Source: Tatumella terrea
GTDB taxonomy: Bacteria > Pseudomonadota > Gammaproteobacteria > Enterobacterales > Enterobacteriaceae
Direction: 5' to 3'
DNA length: 64,000 nt
Assembly: GCF_039523755.1 (NCBI RefSeq)
Contig: NZ_BAAAFX010000006.1
Coordinates: forward strand, 380,141 to 444,140
Shown: in pieces, positions 18,154 to 27,043 of the stretch
Layout: every line of letters begins with the position of its first letter
Numbering within the stretch: position 1 is the stretch's first letter
The notes under the pieces: model-generated
What the model was told of the DNA's origin: nothing
The model's input: the letters and a program-made list of their open reading frames with translations, nothing else
The model's database searches: none
Made by a program: the position numbers and the translations under genes

Positions 18154-19155
18154 ATGAAAGCTATCGTATATCAGCAGGCAGGTTTACCGTTAACCGATCC
18201 GCAATCGCTGTATGACACGGAACTGGAAAAACCACAGCCCTCCGGTCATGACCTGCTGGTGAAAATTAAGGCCATCTCGGTAAACCCTGTCGATACGAAA
18301 GTACGTCACGGCGATAATCCGTCCTCACCCAAAGTACTGGGCTGGGATGCCTGCGGGGTGGTGGAAGCCGTAGGTGACAGTGTCACACTATTCAGCCCCG
18401 GAGATGAAGTTTTCTATGCGGGGTCACTAATCCGTCCGGGCACCTATGCGGAGTATCACCTGGTGGATGAACGTATTACCGGCCGTAAACCCGCCACCCT
18501 GAGTGCGGCAGAAGCCGCCGCACTTCCGCTGACCTCCCTGACCGCCTGGGAATTGTTATTTGACCGCTTACAGGTCGGAGGGGGCCAGGGAAAAAGCCTG
18601 TTGATCGTCGGTGCAGGCGGGGGTGTGGGCTCCATTCTGACACAGCTGGCCAGCCGGCTGACCGGCCTGACGGTGATCGGCACGGCTTCACGCCCGGAAA
18701 CCCGTCAGTGGGTTGAATCGCTGGGTGCCGATCATGTTATCGACCACCGGCAGCCGTTCAGTGAACAACTGGCGGCAAAAGGTATCAGTTCGGTCGATTA
18801 TGTGGCCAGCCTGACCCATACCGATGATTATTATGACCAGCTGATTGAAATACTGACCCCGCAGGGGCGGTTGGGATTAATCGATGATCCAAAAACGCTG
18901 GATGCCATGCCACTGAAACGTAAGGCGATTTCTCTGCACTGGGAACTGATGTTTACCCGTTCGCTGTATACCACGGAAGATATGATCCGTCAGCACGAGA
19001 TCCTGAATGATATTGCATCACTGATCGATAACGGAACCTTGCGGACCACCCTGGCTGAACATGCGGGTAAAATTACTGCCGCCAGCCTGCGGGAAGCACA
19101 CCGCAGGATAGAAAGCGGACGGTCACGCGGTAAGATAGTGCTGGAAGGCTTCTGA
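18154..19155 (+). CDS. Zinc-type alcohol dehydrogenase-like MDR (quinone reductase family)
   Basis: A 333-residue MDR protein. The GroES-like domain includes VNPVDTKVRHG and GWDACGVVEAVG, and the Rossmann motif VGAGGGVGSILTQLA starts near residue 152. It lacks the cysteine set of true zinc ADHs and groups with the annotated zinc-binding alcohol dehydrogenase family/NADPH:quinone reductases. TGAGGAG lies upstream. It is expected to reduce quinones or enones and to be controlled by the divergent LysR protein. Confidence 0.87.
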   Translation: MKAIVYQQAGLPLTDPQSLYDTELEKPQPSGHDLLVKIKAISVNPVDTKVRHGDNPSSPKVLGWDACGVVEAVGDSVTLFSPGDEVFYAGSLIRPGTYAEYHLVDERITGRKPATLSAAEAAALPLTSLTAWELLFDRLQVGGGQGKSLLIVGAGGGVGSILTQLASRLTGLTVIGTASRPETRQWVESLGADHVIDHRQPFSEQLAAKGISSVDYVASLTHTDDYYDQLIEILTPQGRLGLIDDPKTLDAMPLKRKAISLHWELMFTRSLYTTEDMIRQHEILNDIASLIDNGTLRTTLAEHAGKITAASLREAHRRIESGRSRGKIVLEGF

Positions 19156-19203
19156 TACTGCCACGCCCGGCGGCGCTGGCCACGGGCAAACCCCGCCAAA
19201 GAA

Positions 19204-19610
19204 GGCATCAGTCCCCGGCCGGTGCCGCCTCTCACGTGGCCTCGATGTGCGGGGCTGTCAGAGGCTCTGTCGCCGGGGGCAAATACAGTCGTTCCCGGCC
19301 CCCAGGTTTCCAGGGGCTCCATCGAATAACGGCATTAGCCATTAGCTAGTGCGGCTTCCCGATGCGCGGGGCTGTTTGAGGCTCTGTGGCGGGGGCAAAC
19401 ATATTCATGCCCGGACCGCTACGGTTACCCGGGGCCCTATCGGATACGGTTACCAGACTTTCCATAGAATAATGGCATCAGCCATTGACCAATGTGGCTT
19501 CCCGAAATACGTGGCTGTGACAGGAGCTGTGTCCCGGGGGTAAACTCAGTTATCCCCGGCCCGCTTCGGTTAGCGGTATTACTCCCTGTCTGATCGGGCG
19601 GAAAGACGCT
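19204..19610. repeat. Three degenerate tandem units of about 130-140 bases
   Basis: Units starting GGCATCAG/GGCATTAG at 19204, 19331 and 19474 share, in order, a GTGGCTTCCCG-like block, a GGGGCTGT-N-AGGCTCTGT block, a GGGGGCAAA block and a CCCGG-rich end. The spacing is 127 then 143 bases. Identity is moderate by eye. The units lie between the MDR and hydrolase genes, and no coding frame is believable. The rest of the gap to 19993 holds nothing recognised. Confidence 0.6.
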
Positions 19611-19993
19611 TTCTAAAGCCGTTCCCGGGATGACCGGGCAGGGGCAGTATACCGAAGCCACTGACGGACAACATTCACCGAAGTTTTTGCTACACTGGCG
19701 GTAACGGCACGGCAATACGTGTTGCCCGGCGATTTTACCCGGGCCGACCCGTGCTTATCACCGGGCGGCTGGTCTGCACTGGAACCAACGCGGGCGGGGG
19801 CTTCCGGAAGTGCCGTATTTTCTGTTTATCTGCCGCAGGTCCGGTCTGCACCGGGGCTTCCGGGGCCCGGGTTCCGTCATCCGGTACCTGCAAAACAACT
19901 GACATCGATTTTATTTGAATGACACACTGACTCCGACGGGCAGTGTGCCAGCCGGGCCTGGCTGATACGGGCCGGGACTGTGAGAGGACAACT

Positions 19994-20608
19994 ATGAGCA
20001 AGCAAATTGTAATTCTGTTACACGGAGTAGGCAGTAATGGTGCGGACCTGCAGGGATTGGGAGATTTCTGGGCGGAGTCTTTTCCGGGACTGACCTGCAT
20101 CGCACCCGATGCCCCTTTTCCTTGTGATATGGGGTCCGGCTACCAGTGGTTCAGTGTCAACGGGGTAACCGATGAAAACCGTCCGGCGCGGATTGCCGAA
20201 GCCAGAACGTCGTTCGATGCGGCCCTGCAAAAGATTTTCAGTCAGTACGGTATCACGCCGGAGGATGAAGTGGTCCTGACCGGTTTTTCTCAGGGCAGTA
20301 TCATGGCACTGGATGCTCTGGCGAGGGCGGCATTTCCGCTGGCCGGTGTGATCGCATTTTCAGGACGTCTCGCCTCTCCGCCGCCTCTGCACCCGGCCCC
20401 GGGCAGTAAAGTGTTACTGATCCACGGCCAGGACGATCAGGTGATCCCGTGGACCGAAAGCCGCCATGCAGAGCAACAACTGACCGCGGCCGGGGTGGAG
20501 GTCACCTCGTTCTATCAGCCAGGCGTTCCGCATACGATCTCCGGTGAAGGGGTCGCAGAGGCGACGGACTTTATTCAGCAGTGTTTTGATTTGCCGGACG
20601 ACGAGTAA
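19994..20608 (+). CDS. Carboxylesterase/phospholipase-type alpha/beta hydrolase (YpfH-like)
   Basis: The ATG at 19994 follows GAGAGGACAACT and starts directly before the first strand (KQIVILLHGVGSNG), giving 204 residues. The triad is visible: Ser99 in GFSQG, an Asp in GQDDQVIPW (147-148) and His180 in GVPHTIS. The length and pattern match the YpfH/YtaP small esterase group. It lies alone after the repeat-rich gap. Confidence 0.88.
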   Translation: MSKQIVILLHGVGSNGADLQGLGDFWAESFPGLTCIAPDAPFPCDMGSGYQWFSVNGVTDENRPARIAEARTSFDAALQKIFSQYGITPEDEVVLTGFSQGSIMALDALARAAFPLAGVIAFSGRLASPPPLHPAPGSKVLLIHGQDDQVIPWTESRHAEQQLTAAGVEVTSFYQPGVPHTISGEGVAEATDFIQQCFDLPDDE

Positions 20609-20929
20609 GCGACAGTTCAGATTAGCACTGTTTCTGCACCTCTGGATGTGCTGTGCGGTTTTGCATCAATTGTGATGAAAAGACTGTCCTGCGTGCCGGA
20701 GGCAGGGCCGGGTCAGGGCTGTACCGCCAGCACGGACTGACACTCGTTTCAGTCCTGTCCTGACACGCGGTTTCGGTCGCGACAACGTATTCATCGCAGA
20801 GGTTACCCGTCGATATGAACGGTTGAGGGGATGAGCATGGATGATACTAAGTTGATGGCGGCTTTATGCCATGGCTTATAATATAACGCCCGGCCATCCG
20901 TTATTGTTCATCTCTGGCATGAAACCGGT
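20609..20929. other. Intergenic region without a recognised gene
   Basis: Between the convergent esterase and LysE genes. Apart from the terminator that follows, nothing coding or structured was recognised. Confidence 0.5.
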
Positions 20930-20957
20930 ATAAAAAAGGGAATGCGTGGCATTCCCC
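20930..20957 (-). terminator. Rho-independent terminator of the LysE-type gene
   Basis: On the minus strand GGGAATGC-CAC-GCATTCCC forms a perfect 8-bp stem followed by TTTTTTA. It lies 35 bases beyond the stop of the LysE-type exporter. Confidence 0.9.
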
Positions 20958-20992
20958 TGTTAACTCTCCGGCATCGGCTTCCGGGAATGCTC

Positions 20993-21637
20993 CTAACGGC
21001 GTGTCAGCGCCAGGCGGATCCCTAAACCGATAAAGGCGGTCCCCACTATCCTGTCCATCACCCGCTGTAAACGCTGATTTCCCGCAAATTTATCAGAAGC
21101 TCCGCCGGCCAGCAGTGCGCAGGAGATATCGACCATAAAGGCGACCAGGGCATAAGTCATACCGAGGATCAGGAAAGACGCCGTCTGATGCGCGCCATGC
21201 GGTGTAACAAACTGCGGGAAGAAAGAGATAAAGAAAAGTAATACTTTAGGGTTGGTCAGTGTGGTGATAAAGCCCTTACACAGCAAACTGCCGGCGGCAA
21301 TGCCGTTCACCGGAGCCACTTTTTCTGCAGGGGATGAGGCCTGTTTCCTGAAGGTCGACAGGATCATCTTTGCCCCGAGGAAGACCAGATACAAAGCACC
21401 GAGAAATTTCACTATCGAAAACATCAGTGGTGACGCGGCGATCACCGCGGTCAGTCCCAGGGTACTGGCCAGCGCATGGGTACAGCTCCCCAGCGCTACG
21501 CCGCTGGCAGAAAAGAGTCCGGCACGTCGGCCATTGACCACACTTTGTCCGATCACATAAGCCATATCCGGGCCGGGGATGACTGACAGCAGAAAAACAG
21601 ATAACACAAAAAAGCTATAGCTGGTGATATCGAACAT
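20993..21637 (-). CDS. LysE/RhtB family amino-acid exporter
   Basis: A 214-residue inner-membrane protein with about six hydrophobic segments and the family signature SVIPGPDMAYVIGQS near residues 18-32, followed by GRRAGLFSASGVALG. RhtB-type proteins export amino acids such as homoserine, threonine or leucine. The substrate here is not predictable. It is followed by a strong terminator and is separate from the rut operon upstream. Confidence 0.9.
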   Translation of the reverse strand: MFDITSYSFFVLSVFLLSVIPGPDMAYVIGQSVVNGRRAGLFSASGVALGSCTHALASTLGLTAVIAASPLMFSIVKFLGALYLVFLGAKMILSTFRKQASSPAEKVAPVNGIAAGSLLCKGFITTLTNPKVLLFFISFFPQFVTPHGAHQTASFLILGMTYALVAFMVDISCALLAGGASDKFAGNQRLQRVMDRIVGTAFIGLGIRLALTRR

Positions 21638-21719
21638 CGTGTCCTCAGTAAGATAGAAGGGGTCTGTGCAGGATACTATCGCAGAAAGTTAACTAAATTT
21701 TAATTAACGTCACCGAAAA

Positions 21720-21752
21720 TTTCTTACCGCCCCGGGGTGAAGCGGTAAGAAA
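21720..21752 (-). terminator. Hairpin terminator at the end of the rut operon
   Basis: TTTCTTACCGC and GCGGTAAGAAA form a perfect 11-bp stem with an 11-base loop. On the minus strand it is followed by AATTTTC. It lies 18 bases past the rutG stop. Confidence 0.8.
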
Positions 21753-21769
21753 CGGCGTGGAAGTGAAGG

Positions 21770-23095
21770 TTATCGGGCACGGCCGGGCAGGCTGGTATCT
21801 TGCCCGGTTTTTTTACGCGGATAACTTAAGAAAGCATTGAGCAGGATGGCACCAAAGGTCGCCGTACCGATACCGCTCAGGGTAAAGCTGCCGATATTCA
21901 GGGAGAAGTTACCGGCACCCAGCACCAGCGTCACTGCGACCATGATCAGATGGTTATTACGACTCAGGTCGACCTGATGCTGTACCCAGATACGTGCCCC
22001 GGAAACCGCAATCAGACCGAAAACGACCACCGAGGCTCCCCCAATCACCGGTGCGGGAATGGTGTGGATTAAGGCCCCGAACTTCGGTGAAAAACCGAGT
22101 AACAGGGCGATCACGGCCGCCGCGACAAAGGCCAGCGTGGAATAGACTTTAGTGATCGCCATCACGCCGATATTTTCGGCGTAGGTGGTAACGCCACAGC
22201 CCCCGACTGCGCCGGATAACAGTGTCGCCAGACCGTCAGCAAAAAAGGCGCGCCCGGTCCAGGGGGTCATATCATTACCGGTCATACCGGCGACCGCTTT
22301 CAGATGACCGAGGTTTTCGGCCACCAGGATGATCGCCACTGGCGCAATCATAATCATCGCCTGAAGGTCGAATACCGGTGCCGTGGTCGCCGGTAGCCCG
22401 AACCATGGTGCTGAGGCCAGCGCGGAGAAGTCCACCGGTTTCCCCAGCCCCAGACCGTTGGTCAGCAGGGCATAGATGGCCCAGGCCAGGCAGAGGCCGG
22501 TCAGCAGTAATAACCGCTGTACAATTCCGCGGGTAAAAACCGCCACCAGGCCGATACAAACCACCGTGATCACCGCCACCCAGCTATCAAACCCGGATCC
22601 GGACACACTATGGATAGCGACCGGTGCCAGATTAAGGCCGATTGCCATGACCACGGCACCGGTGACGGCCGGCGGCATCAACTTTTCTATCCAGCCCGCG
22701 CCGGTTTTCATCACGATAAGCCCGATAACGGCATAGACGGCACCACAGGCAATAATCCCCCCCAGCGCCAGGCCCAGATGCGGATTCAGCCCCTGACCGG
22801 TAAATCCGGTGACGGCTATCACCACACCGACAAATGAGGCACTGGACCCGAGATACGCGGGCACCCGGCCACGGGTGATCACAAAGAATAACAGCGTACC
22901 GATGCCGGACATCAGGATACTCAGGTTCGGGTCCAGCCCCATCAGCAGGGGCATCAGCACCGTGGCACCAAACATCGCCACCGCGTGCTGTAACCCGAGG
23001 ATCAGGGTCGGGCCGGCCGGCAGGGTTTCATCGGGGGCGATCACGCCACCTTCGGGTAATGCCGTTTTTTTTCGCCAAACAGGAAACCAGTTCAT
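21770..23095 (-). CDS. rutG: RutG, uracil/pyrimidine permease (NCS2)
   Basis: The 441-residue NCS2 family permease starts MNWFPVWRKKTALPEGGVIAPDE and shows the family features GLQHAVAMFGATVLMPLL and the late GGCGVTTYAENIGVMAITKV segment that holds substrate-site residues. About 14 membrane spans are expected. As the last gene of the rut operon it brings in uracil or related pyrimidines for the Rut pathway. It starts 55 bases after the rutF stop and ends before a strong terminator. Confidence 0.95.
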   Translation of the reverse strand: MNWFPVWRKKTALPEGGVIAPDETLPAGPTLILGLQHAVAMFGATVLMPLLMGLDPNLSILMSGIGTLLFFVITRGRVPAYLGSSASFVGVVIAVTGFTGQGLNPHLGLALGGIIACGAVYAVIGLIVMKTGAGWIEKLMPPAVTGAVVMAIGLNLAPVAIHSVSGSGFDSWVAVITVVCIGLVAVFTRGIVQRLLLLTGLCLAWAIYALLTNGLGLGKPVDFSALASAPWFGLPATTAPVFDLQAMIMIAPVAIILVAENLGHLKAVAGMTGNDMTPWTGRAFFADGLATLLSGAVGGCGVTTYAENIGVMAITKVYSTLAFVAAAVIALLLGFSPKFGALIHTIPAPVIGGASVVVFGLIAVSGARIWVQHQVDLSRNNHLIMVAVTLVLGAGNFSLNIGSFTLSGIGTATFGAILLNAFLSYPRKKTGQDTSLPGRAR

Positions 23096-23149
23096 AGACG
23101 CTGTACTCCGTGAGAGTGGAAAAGCAATGAACCCCGAAAACGGGCAATG

Positions 23150-23653
23150 TTAACAGGCATCCTGCCGGATAAGCGGGTGGTAGCGCCGGTCAAACCAGAC
23201 CAGGCCGTGGGTCAGCGGGTCACCGGCCAGTGCCAGCACCTCGCAGAACAAAATTTCATGCGTACCCACCGCCACGCTATGGGTAATTTTACAGTCGAAG
23301 GAGACCACGGCCCCGGCCAGCACCGGCGAACCCGTGGTCAGTACAGACCATTGCGCGGCCCGGAAGCGATCTTCCATCGGGGTTTTGCCGCCAAATAACC
23401 CGGAAAGTGTTTCATGGTCACTGGCCAGCGTGTTCACACACAGCACATCATTTTGCTGAAACACCGGCCAGACCGAGGCCGACCGGTTCAGACAGACCAG
23501 CAGTGTCGGCGGGGTATCGGTCACACTGCATACCGCCGAGGCGGTAAATCCGGCACGGCCTGCCGGACCGTCGGTGGTAATAATATTAACGGCGGCACCC
23601 AGCCGGGACATCGCATTCCGGAACTGTTGTTGTTCGATAGGGGGGATCGTCAT
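23150..23653 (-). CDS. rutF: RutF, flavin reductase of the Rut pathway
   Basis: The ATG at 23653 (MTIPPIEQQQF) is chosen because GGAG lies 8 bases upstream and it matches the known N-terminus; it gives 167 residues. The family sequence GAAVNIITTDGPAGRAGFTA and LLVCLNRSASVWPVF is nearly the same as in E. coli RutF. RutF supplies reduced FMN to the RutA monooxygenase. It directly follows rutD. In E. coli rutE lies between these two, but here there is only 43 bases. Confidence 0.95.
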   Translation of the reverse strand: MTIPPIEQQQFRNAMSRLGAAVNIITTDGPAGRAGFTASAVCSVTDTPPTLLVCLNRSASVWPVFQQNDVLCVNTLASDHETLSGLFGGKTPMEDRFRAAQWSVLTTGSPVLAGAVVSFDCKITHSVAVGTHEILFCEVLALAGDPLTHGLVWFDRRYHPLIRQDAC

Positions 23654-23696
23654 AGTGATTTCTCCGGTGGCTATCACCTGCTCCGGTCAGGCCCGG

Positions 23697-24482
23697 TCAG
23701 ACGGTGGCATGCTGCTGCAGCCAGGGCAGCAGTCGTTGGTTGAACTCTTCGCTGCAGGTCACACTCATGGCATGACCGCCCCGCGCCATGGCGATACACT
23801 CTGCCTGCGGTAAGGCGGCCTCCAGTTCAAGGGAGCAGTCCCAGGGCACCAGCAGATCATCCTGGCTGTATATTAGTAACACCGGCAGTGTCAGCGCGGC
23901 GGCCATTGCACTAAAGTCTGCGGCCATCAATGCCGACAGCCGTCGCAGCAGATTACCGGTTCCCTGAAAATGTTGCAGATGATGGCTATCGGCGGCCTCT
24001 GCCTGTTCCTGATGTGCGGCCAGCCAGTCTGCAGGGTAAAGAAACAGGGGCTGAGCACGGACAAAGGCTTCCACGCCACTGTTCAGCAGCAGATCCTGAC
24101 GGACCCGGAAACAACGCCGGGTATGGGCATTCAGGGTCAGCCACCCGTTCACCACCACCAGGCTTATCACCCGTTCAGGATAGTCCGCCGCCAGCTGCAT
24201 ACCGATCAGTCCGCCAAGGGCATGCCCCAGCAGGCTGAAACGTTGAATACCGTGGGCCGTCAGCGCATCCGCCAGTTCCCGGCCCATCTCCTGCAGGCTG
24301 TACGGCTCCGGCAGCGTGGCCGGATTATTACCGGTACCGTAATGATCATAGGTCACCAGCCGGTAGCGGGCCTGCAGGCTGGCCCGCTGGGGGGCCCAGA
24401 AACTGCCCAGCCCCCCCAGTCCTGCAGAGAGTACAAGCACCGGGGCCCCGGGGGAACTCAGCCCGCTGATTTCAATCTGCAT
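23697..24482 (-). CDS. rutD: RutD, aminoacrylate/carbamate hydrolase-fold protein
   Basis: A 261-residue alpha/beta-hydrolase-fold protein. As in E. coli RutD the nucleophile elbow reads GHALGG, with Ala where serine hydrolases have Ser. The segments VVNGWLTLNAHTRRCF and QPLFLYPADW are typical of RutD. It assists breakdown of aminoacrylate or carbamate released in the pathway. It starts 12 bases after the rutC stop and is co-transcribed. Confidence 0.95.
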   Translation of the reverse strand: MQIEISGLSSPGAPVLVLSAGLGGLGSFWAPQRASLQARYRLVTYDHYGTGNNPATLPEPYSLQEMGRELADALTAHGIQRFSLLGHALGGLIGMQLAADYPERVISLVVVNGWLTLNAHTRRCFRVRQDLLLNSGVEAFVRAQPLFLYPADWLAAHQEQAEAADSHHLQHFQGTGNLLRRLSALMAADFSAMAAALTLPVLLIYSQDDLLVPWDCSLELEAALPQAECIAMARGGHAMSVTCSEEFNQRLLPWLQQHATV

Positions 24483-24494
24483 AGGCGTGGCCTC

Positions 24495-24881
24495 TTAGTG
24501 ACTGATATGCGCGATAGTCGCAATCTCGACCAGTGCATCGGGTTTTACCAGACCACACTGAATGCAGTAGCGGGCCGGCTTTTCGCCGGGGAAGAACTCC
24601 GCATAAACTTCATTGACCGCGGCATAGTTCTGCCAGTCGGTAATGAAAATGGAATTAAAAGTCACGTCATCCATACTGCCGCCGGCGGTTTCAATCACGC
24701 TTTTAATGATGGTCAGCACATGCCGGGTCTGGGCCGCTGCATCCCCGACATGGACAACATTATTATGTTCATCAAACGGAAGGGTCCCTGAGACATAGAC
24801 CACGCCATCCGCCAGGGTGCCCGGCACGAACGGTGCCAGAGGGGTACCGGTACCGGCAGGGGTAATGACAGTTTTTGGCAT
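24495..24881 (-). CDS. rutC: RutC, Rid-family 3-aminoacrylate deaminase
   Basis: A 128-residue YjgF/Rid family protein with TPAGTGTPLAPFVPGTLADG at the N-terminus, the GTLPFD turn, and the Arg-containing CIQCGLVKPDALVEIATIAH end, the RutC pattern. It hydrolyses aminoacrylate to malonic semialdehyde and ammonium. It follows rutB by 34 bases in the operon. Confidence 0.95.
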   Translation of the reverse strand: MPKTVITPAGTGTPLAPFVPGTLADGVVYVSGTLPFDEHNNVVHVGDAAAQTRHVLTIIKSVIETAGGSMDDVTFNSIFITDWQNYAAVNEVYAEFFPGEKPARYCIQCGLVKPDALVEIATIAHISH

Positions 24882-24915
24882 CGTAGTTTCCTCATTTTTA
24901 CAGTAAAAAAAACGC

Positions 24916-25659
24916 TCAGGCAGCGGTGCCGGTCAGTCCGGCGGCGGAGGTCTGTCCCAGCGCAGAGCACAGGCTGCTGACATCTGACACCCAGCCAAAG
25001 AAGGTACGGATATTAAAAAGGGCAGCGTCATGGGCCGATGGGGGACCGGCCTGGTAGGTAGCATCCTTCAGGACGATGCCGAAATACTCCAGGAAGAAGC
25101 CGTCGCGCAGGGTCGACTCCACACAGACATTGGTGGCAATGCCGGTAAAGATCAGGTGGCGGATCCCCCGGCTGCGCAACATGCTGTCGAGCGGGGTGTT
25201 GTAAAAGCCACTGTAGCGGATTTTGGGGATCAGAATATCCTCCGGTTGCGGGACCAGTTCATCCACCAGCGCATAATCCCAGCCGCCTTTGGCCAGTAAC
25301 CTGCCCTGCAATTCGGGCTGACGGCGCATGGTCTTCAGTGCATTGGATTTATGGAAGTTGGGCGAACCGGCATCACCGGCCTCCGCATACTGATCATCCC
25401 AGCCATTCTGCAGCCAGATGATTTTAATACCCGCCTGTCGGGCGGCGGCCACGGCCGTTTTAATATTGGCGATCACCGGGCGGGTGGCAGACACATCAAA
25501 TCCGGCCAGGTCCAGATAACCGCCCGGCGTGGCATAGGCGTTCTGCATATCGACCACAATCAATGCGGTCTGCTCCGGCGGAAAGGCGATCGCTTCCGGT
25601 TCGGCGGTAAGCACGACATTATTCAGATGACGGGTGGTTGTACAGTTCACAGTATTCAT
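24916..25659 (-). CDS. rutB: RutB, ureidoacrylate amidohydrolase
   Basis: A 247-residue isochorismatase-fold amidohydrolase. The catalytic Asp is in LIVVDMQNAYATPGG, and the nucleophilic Cys is in FTGIATNVCVESTLRDG. It cleaves ureidoacrylate, the RutA product, to carbamate and aminoacrylate. The start overlaps the rutA stop by one base (TGATG), so it is translationally coupled to rutA. Confidence 0.95.
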   Translation of the reverse strand: MNTVNCTTTRHLNNVVLTAEPEAIAFPPEQTALIVVDMQNAYATPGGYLDLAGFDVSATRPVIANIKTAVAAARQAGIKIIWLQNGWDDQYAEAGDAGSPNFHKSNALKTMRRQPELQGRLLAKGGWDYALVDELVPQPEDILIPKIRYSGFYNTPLDSMLRSRGIRHLIFTGIATNVCVESTLRDGFFLEYFGIVLKDATYQAGPPSAHDAALFNIRTFFGWVSDVSSLCSALGQTSAAGLTGTAA

Positions 25660-26750
25660 CAGGCTACCTCCTGCATGGCATTAACAGCACCGCTGCGGCT
25701 GGTCATCAACGGCTGGATTTCCCGGCCAAAATTTTCGATACCCTGCACAAAATCGTCGAATGTCAGCAAAATGCCTTCAGTGCCGGGCACGGTGGCCACT
25801 TCATCCAGCAGTCGGGCGACGGTGGCGTAGGAACCGACCAGTGTGCCCATATTGATATTGACGGCGGATGTCGGATCTGCCATTTGCCGGACATTGGTGT
25901 CCTGGCCGGAACGGGTGTCCTGCTGGCTCTGGGTGGTCAGCCATGCCAGGGCCTCCTGATCGGCCCCGGCCTTATAGTGCTCCCATTTGGCGCGTGCGGC
26001 GTCGTCGGTCTCATCGGCGATGATCATAAACAGCACATAGGATCCCACCTCGCGGCCGGCGGCCTCTGCGGCACTACGCATCCGCTGAGCCGTCGGTGCA
26101 AAGGCGGTGGGGGTATTCACGCCTTTACCAAAGCAGAAGTTATATTCAGCATGGCGGGCGGAGAAGGCCATACCGGCATCGCTCTGACCGGCACAGATCA
26201 CCTTCATCGGTTTCTGCGGCTGAGGCTTCATCCGGCAGTCATTCATGGTCAGAAAATCGCCTTTAAAATCGGACTGACCGGTGCCCCACAGGTCACGTAA
26301 TACCGTGACGTATTCGGTCAGATAGTCATAACGGCGGGAGAAATACTCTTCACCAGGCCACAGGCCCATCTGGTCATATTCCGGTTTTTGCCACCCGGTC
26401 ACCAGATTGACGCCAAAGCGGCCGCCGGAAATGCTGTCGATGGTGGTGGCCATCCGGGCGACGATGGCCGGAGGCAGGGTCAGCGTGGCGGCGGTTGCAT
26501 ACAGTTCAATGCGGGAGGTTACGGCCGCGAGGCCGGCCATCAGGGTGAACGATTCCAGGTTGTAATCCCAGAATTCGGTCTTGCCGCCAAAGCCGCGTAA
26601 TTTGATCATTGAAAGCGCGAAATCAAACTGATAATGCTCGGCCTTCTGCACGATGGTTTTGTTCAGTTCAAAATCCGGCAGATACTGGGGAGCATTTTCA
26701 GAAATCAGCCAGCCATTATTACCAATCGGGATAAATACGCCTATCTTCAT
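25659..26750 (-). CDS. rutA: RutA, FMN-dependent pyrimidine monooxygenase
   Basis: The ATG at 26750 (MKIGVFIPIGNNGWLIS) is preferred over an upstream non-ATG start because GAGGTG sits 6 bases before it and it matches the E. coli protein body; it gives 363 residues. The luciferase-type flavin monooxygenase sequence is near-identical to E. coli RutA in segments such as MIKLRGFGGKTEFWD and GGRFGVNLVTGWQKPE. It opens the uracil ring by oxygenation, the first step of the pathway. It is the first gene of the operon, with a sigma54-type promoter and RutR box upstream. Confidence 0.96.
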   Translation of the reverse strand: MKIGVFIPIGNNGWLISENAPQYLPDFELNKTIVQKAEHYQFDFALSMIKLRGFGGKTEFWDYNLESFTLMAGLAAVTSRIELYATAATLTLPPAIVARMATTIDSISGGRFGVNLVTGWQKPEYDQMGLWPGEEYFSRRYDYLTEYVTVLRDLWGTGQSDFKGDFLTMNDCRMKPQPQKPMKVICAGQSDAGMAFSARHAEYNFCFGKGVNTPTAFAPTAQRMRSAAEAAGREVGSYVLFMIIADETDDAARAKWEHYKAGADQEALAWLTTQSQQDTRSGQDTNVRQMADPTSAVNINMGTLVGSYATVARLLDEVATVPGTEGILLTFDDFVQGIENFGREIQPLMTSRSGAVNAMQEVA

Positions 26751-26839
26751 GCCACACCTCGTCTGAAAGATGATCACGGGTTTAACCTACTGGCGGCGGT
26801 GCATCCTGCAACTCCGTACTGTCGTCGCGTAAAAGTTAA

Positions 26840-26855
26840 TGCAAGGCGTATGCCA
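26840..26855 (-). promoter_or_regulatory. Sigma54-type promoter of rutABCDFG
   Basis: On the minus strand TGGCATACGCCTTGCA matches the -24/-12 consensus TGGCACRNNNNTTGCW at all fixed positions but one. It lies 90 bases upstream of the rutA start. NtrC control of rut is known in E. coli. TGCAC/GTGCA half-sites at 26940-26964 are possible NtrC contacts but have unusual spacing. Confidence 0.75.
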
Positions 26856-26917
26856 TGTTTTAAAGATTAATTAAAACAAAGAGATGTAAAAATAATGCAA
26901 ACAGAAGAGGGTTAAAG

Positions 26918-26933
26918 TGGACCATTTGGTAAA
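26918..26933. promoter_or_regulatory. RutR operator between rutA and rutR
   Basis: TGGACCATTTGGTAAA matches the known RutR palindrome TTGACCANNTGGTCAA at 12 of the 14 fixed positions. It sits about 170 bases upstream of rutA and 110 bases upstream of rutR, where it could control both. Confidence 0.8.
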
Positions 26934-27043
26934 AAAGGATGCACGTTTTTCAGGCGACTGTGCAAAAAAAGGGCAGCCCTGCGATGGGAGGGCACCGGGG
27001 GATTCTGTTATGATGCGGAAAAGTCAGAAATTACGAGGTCTGA

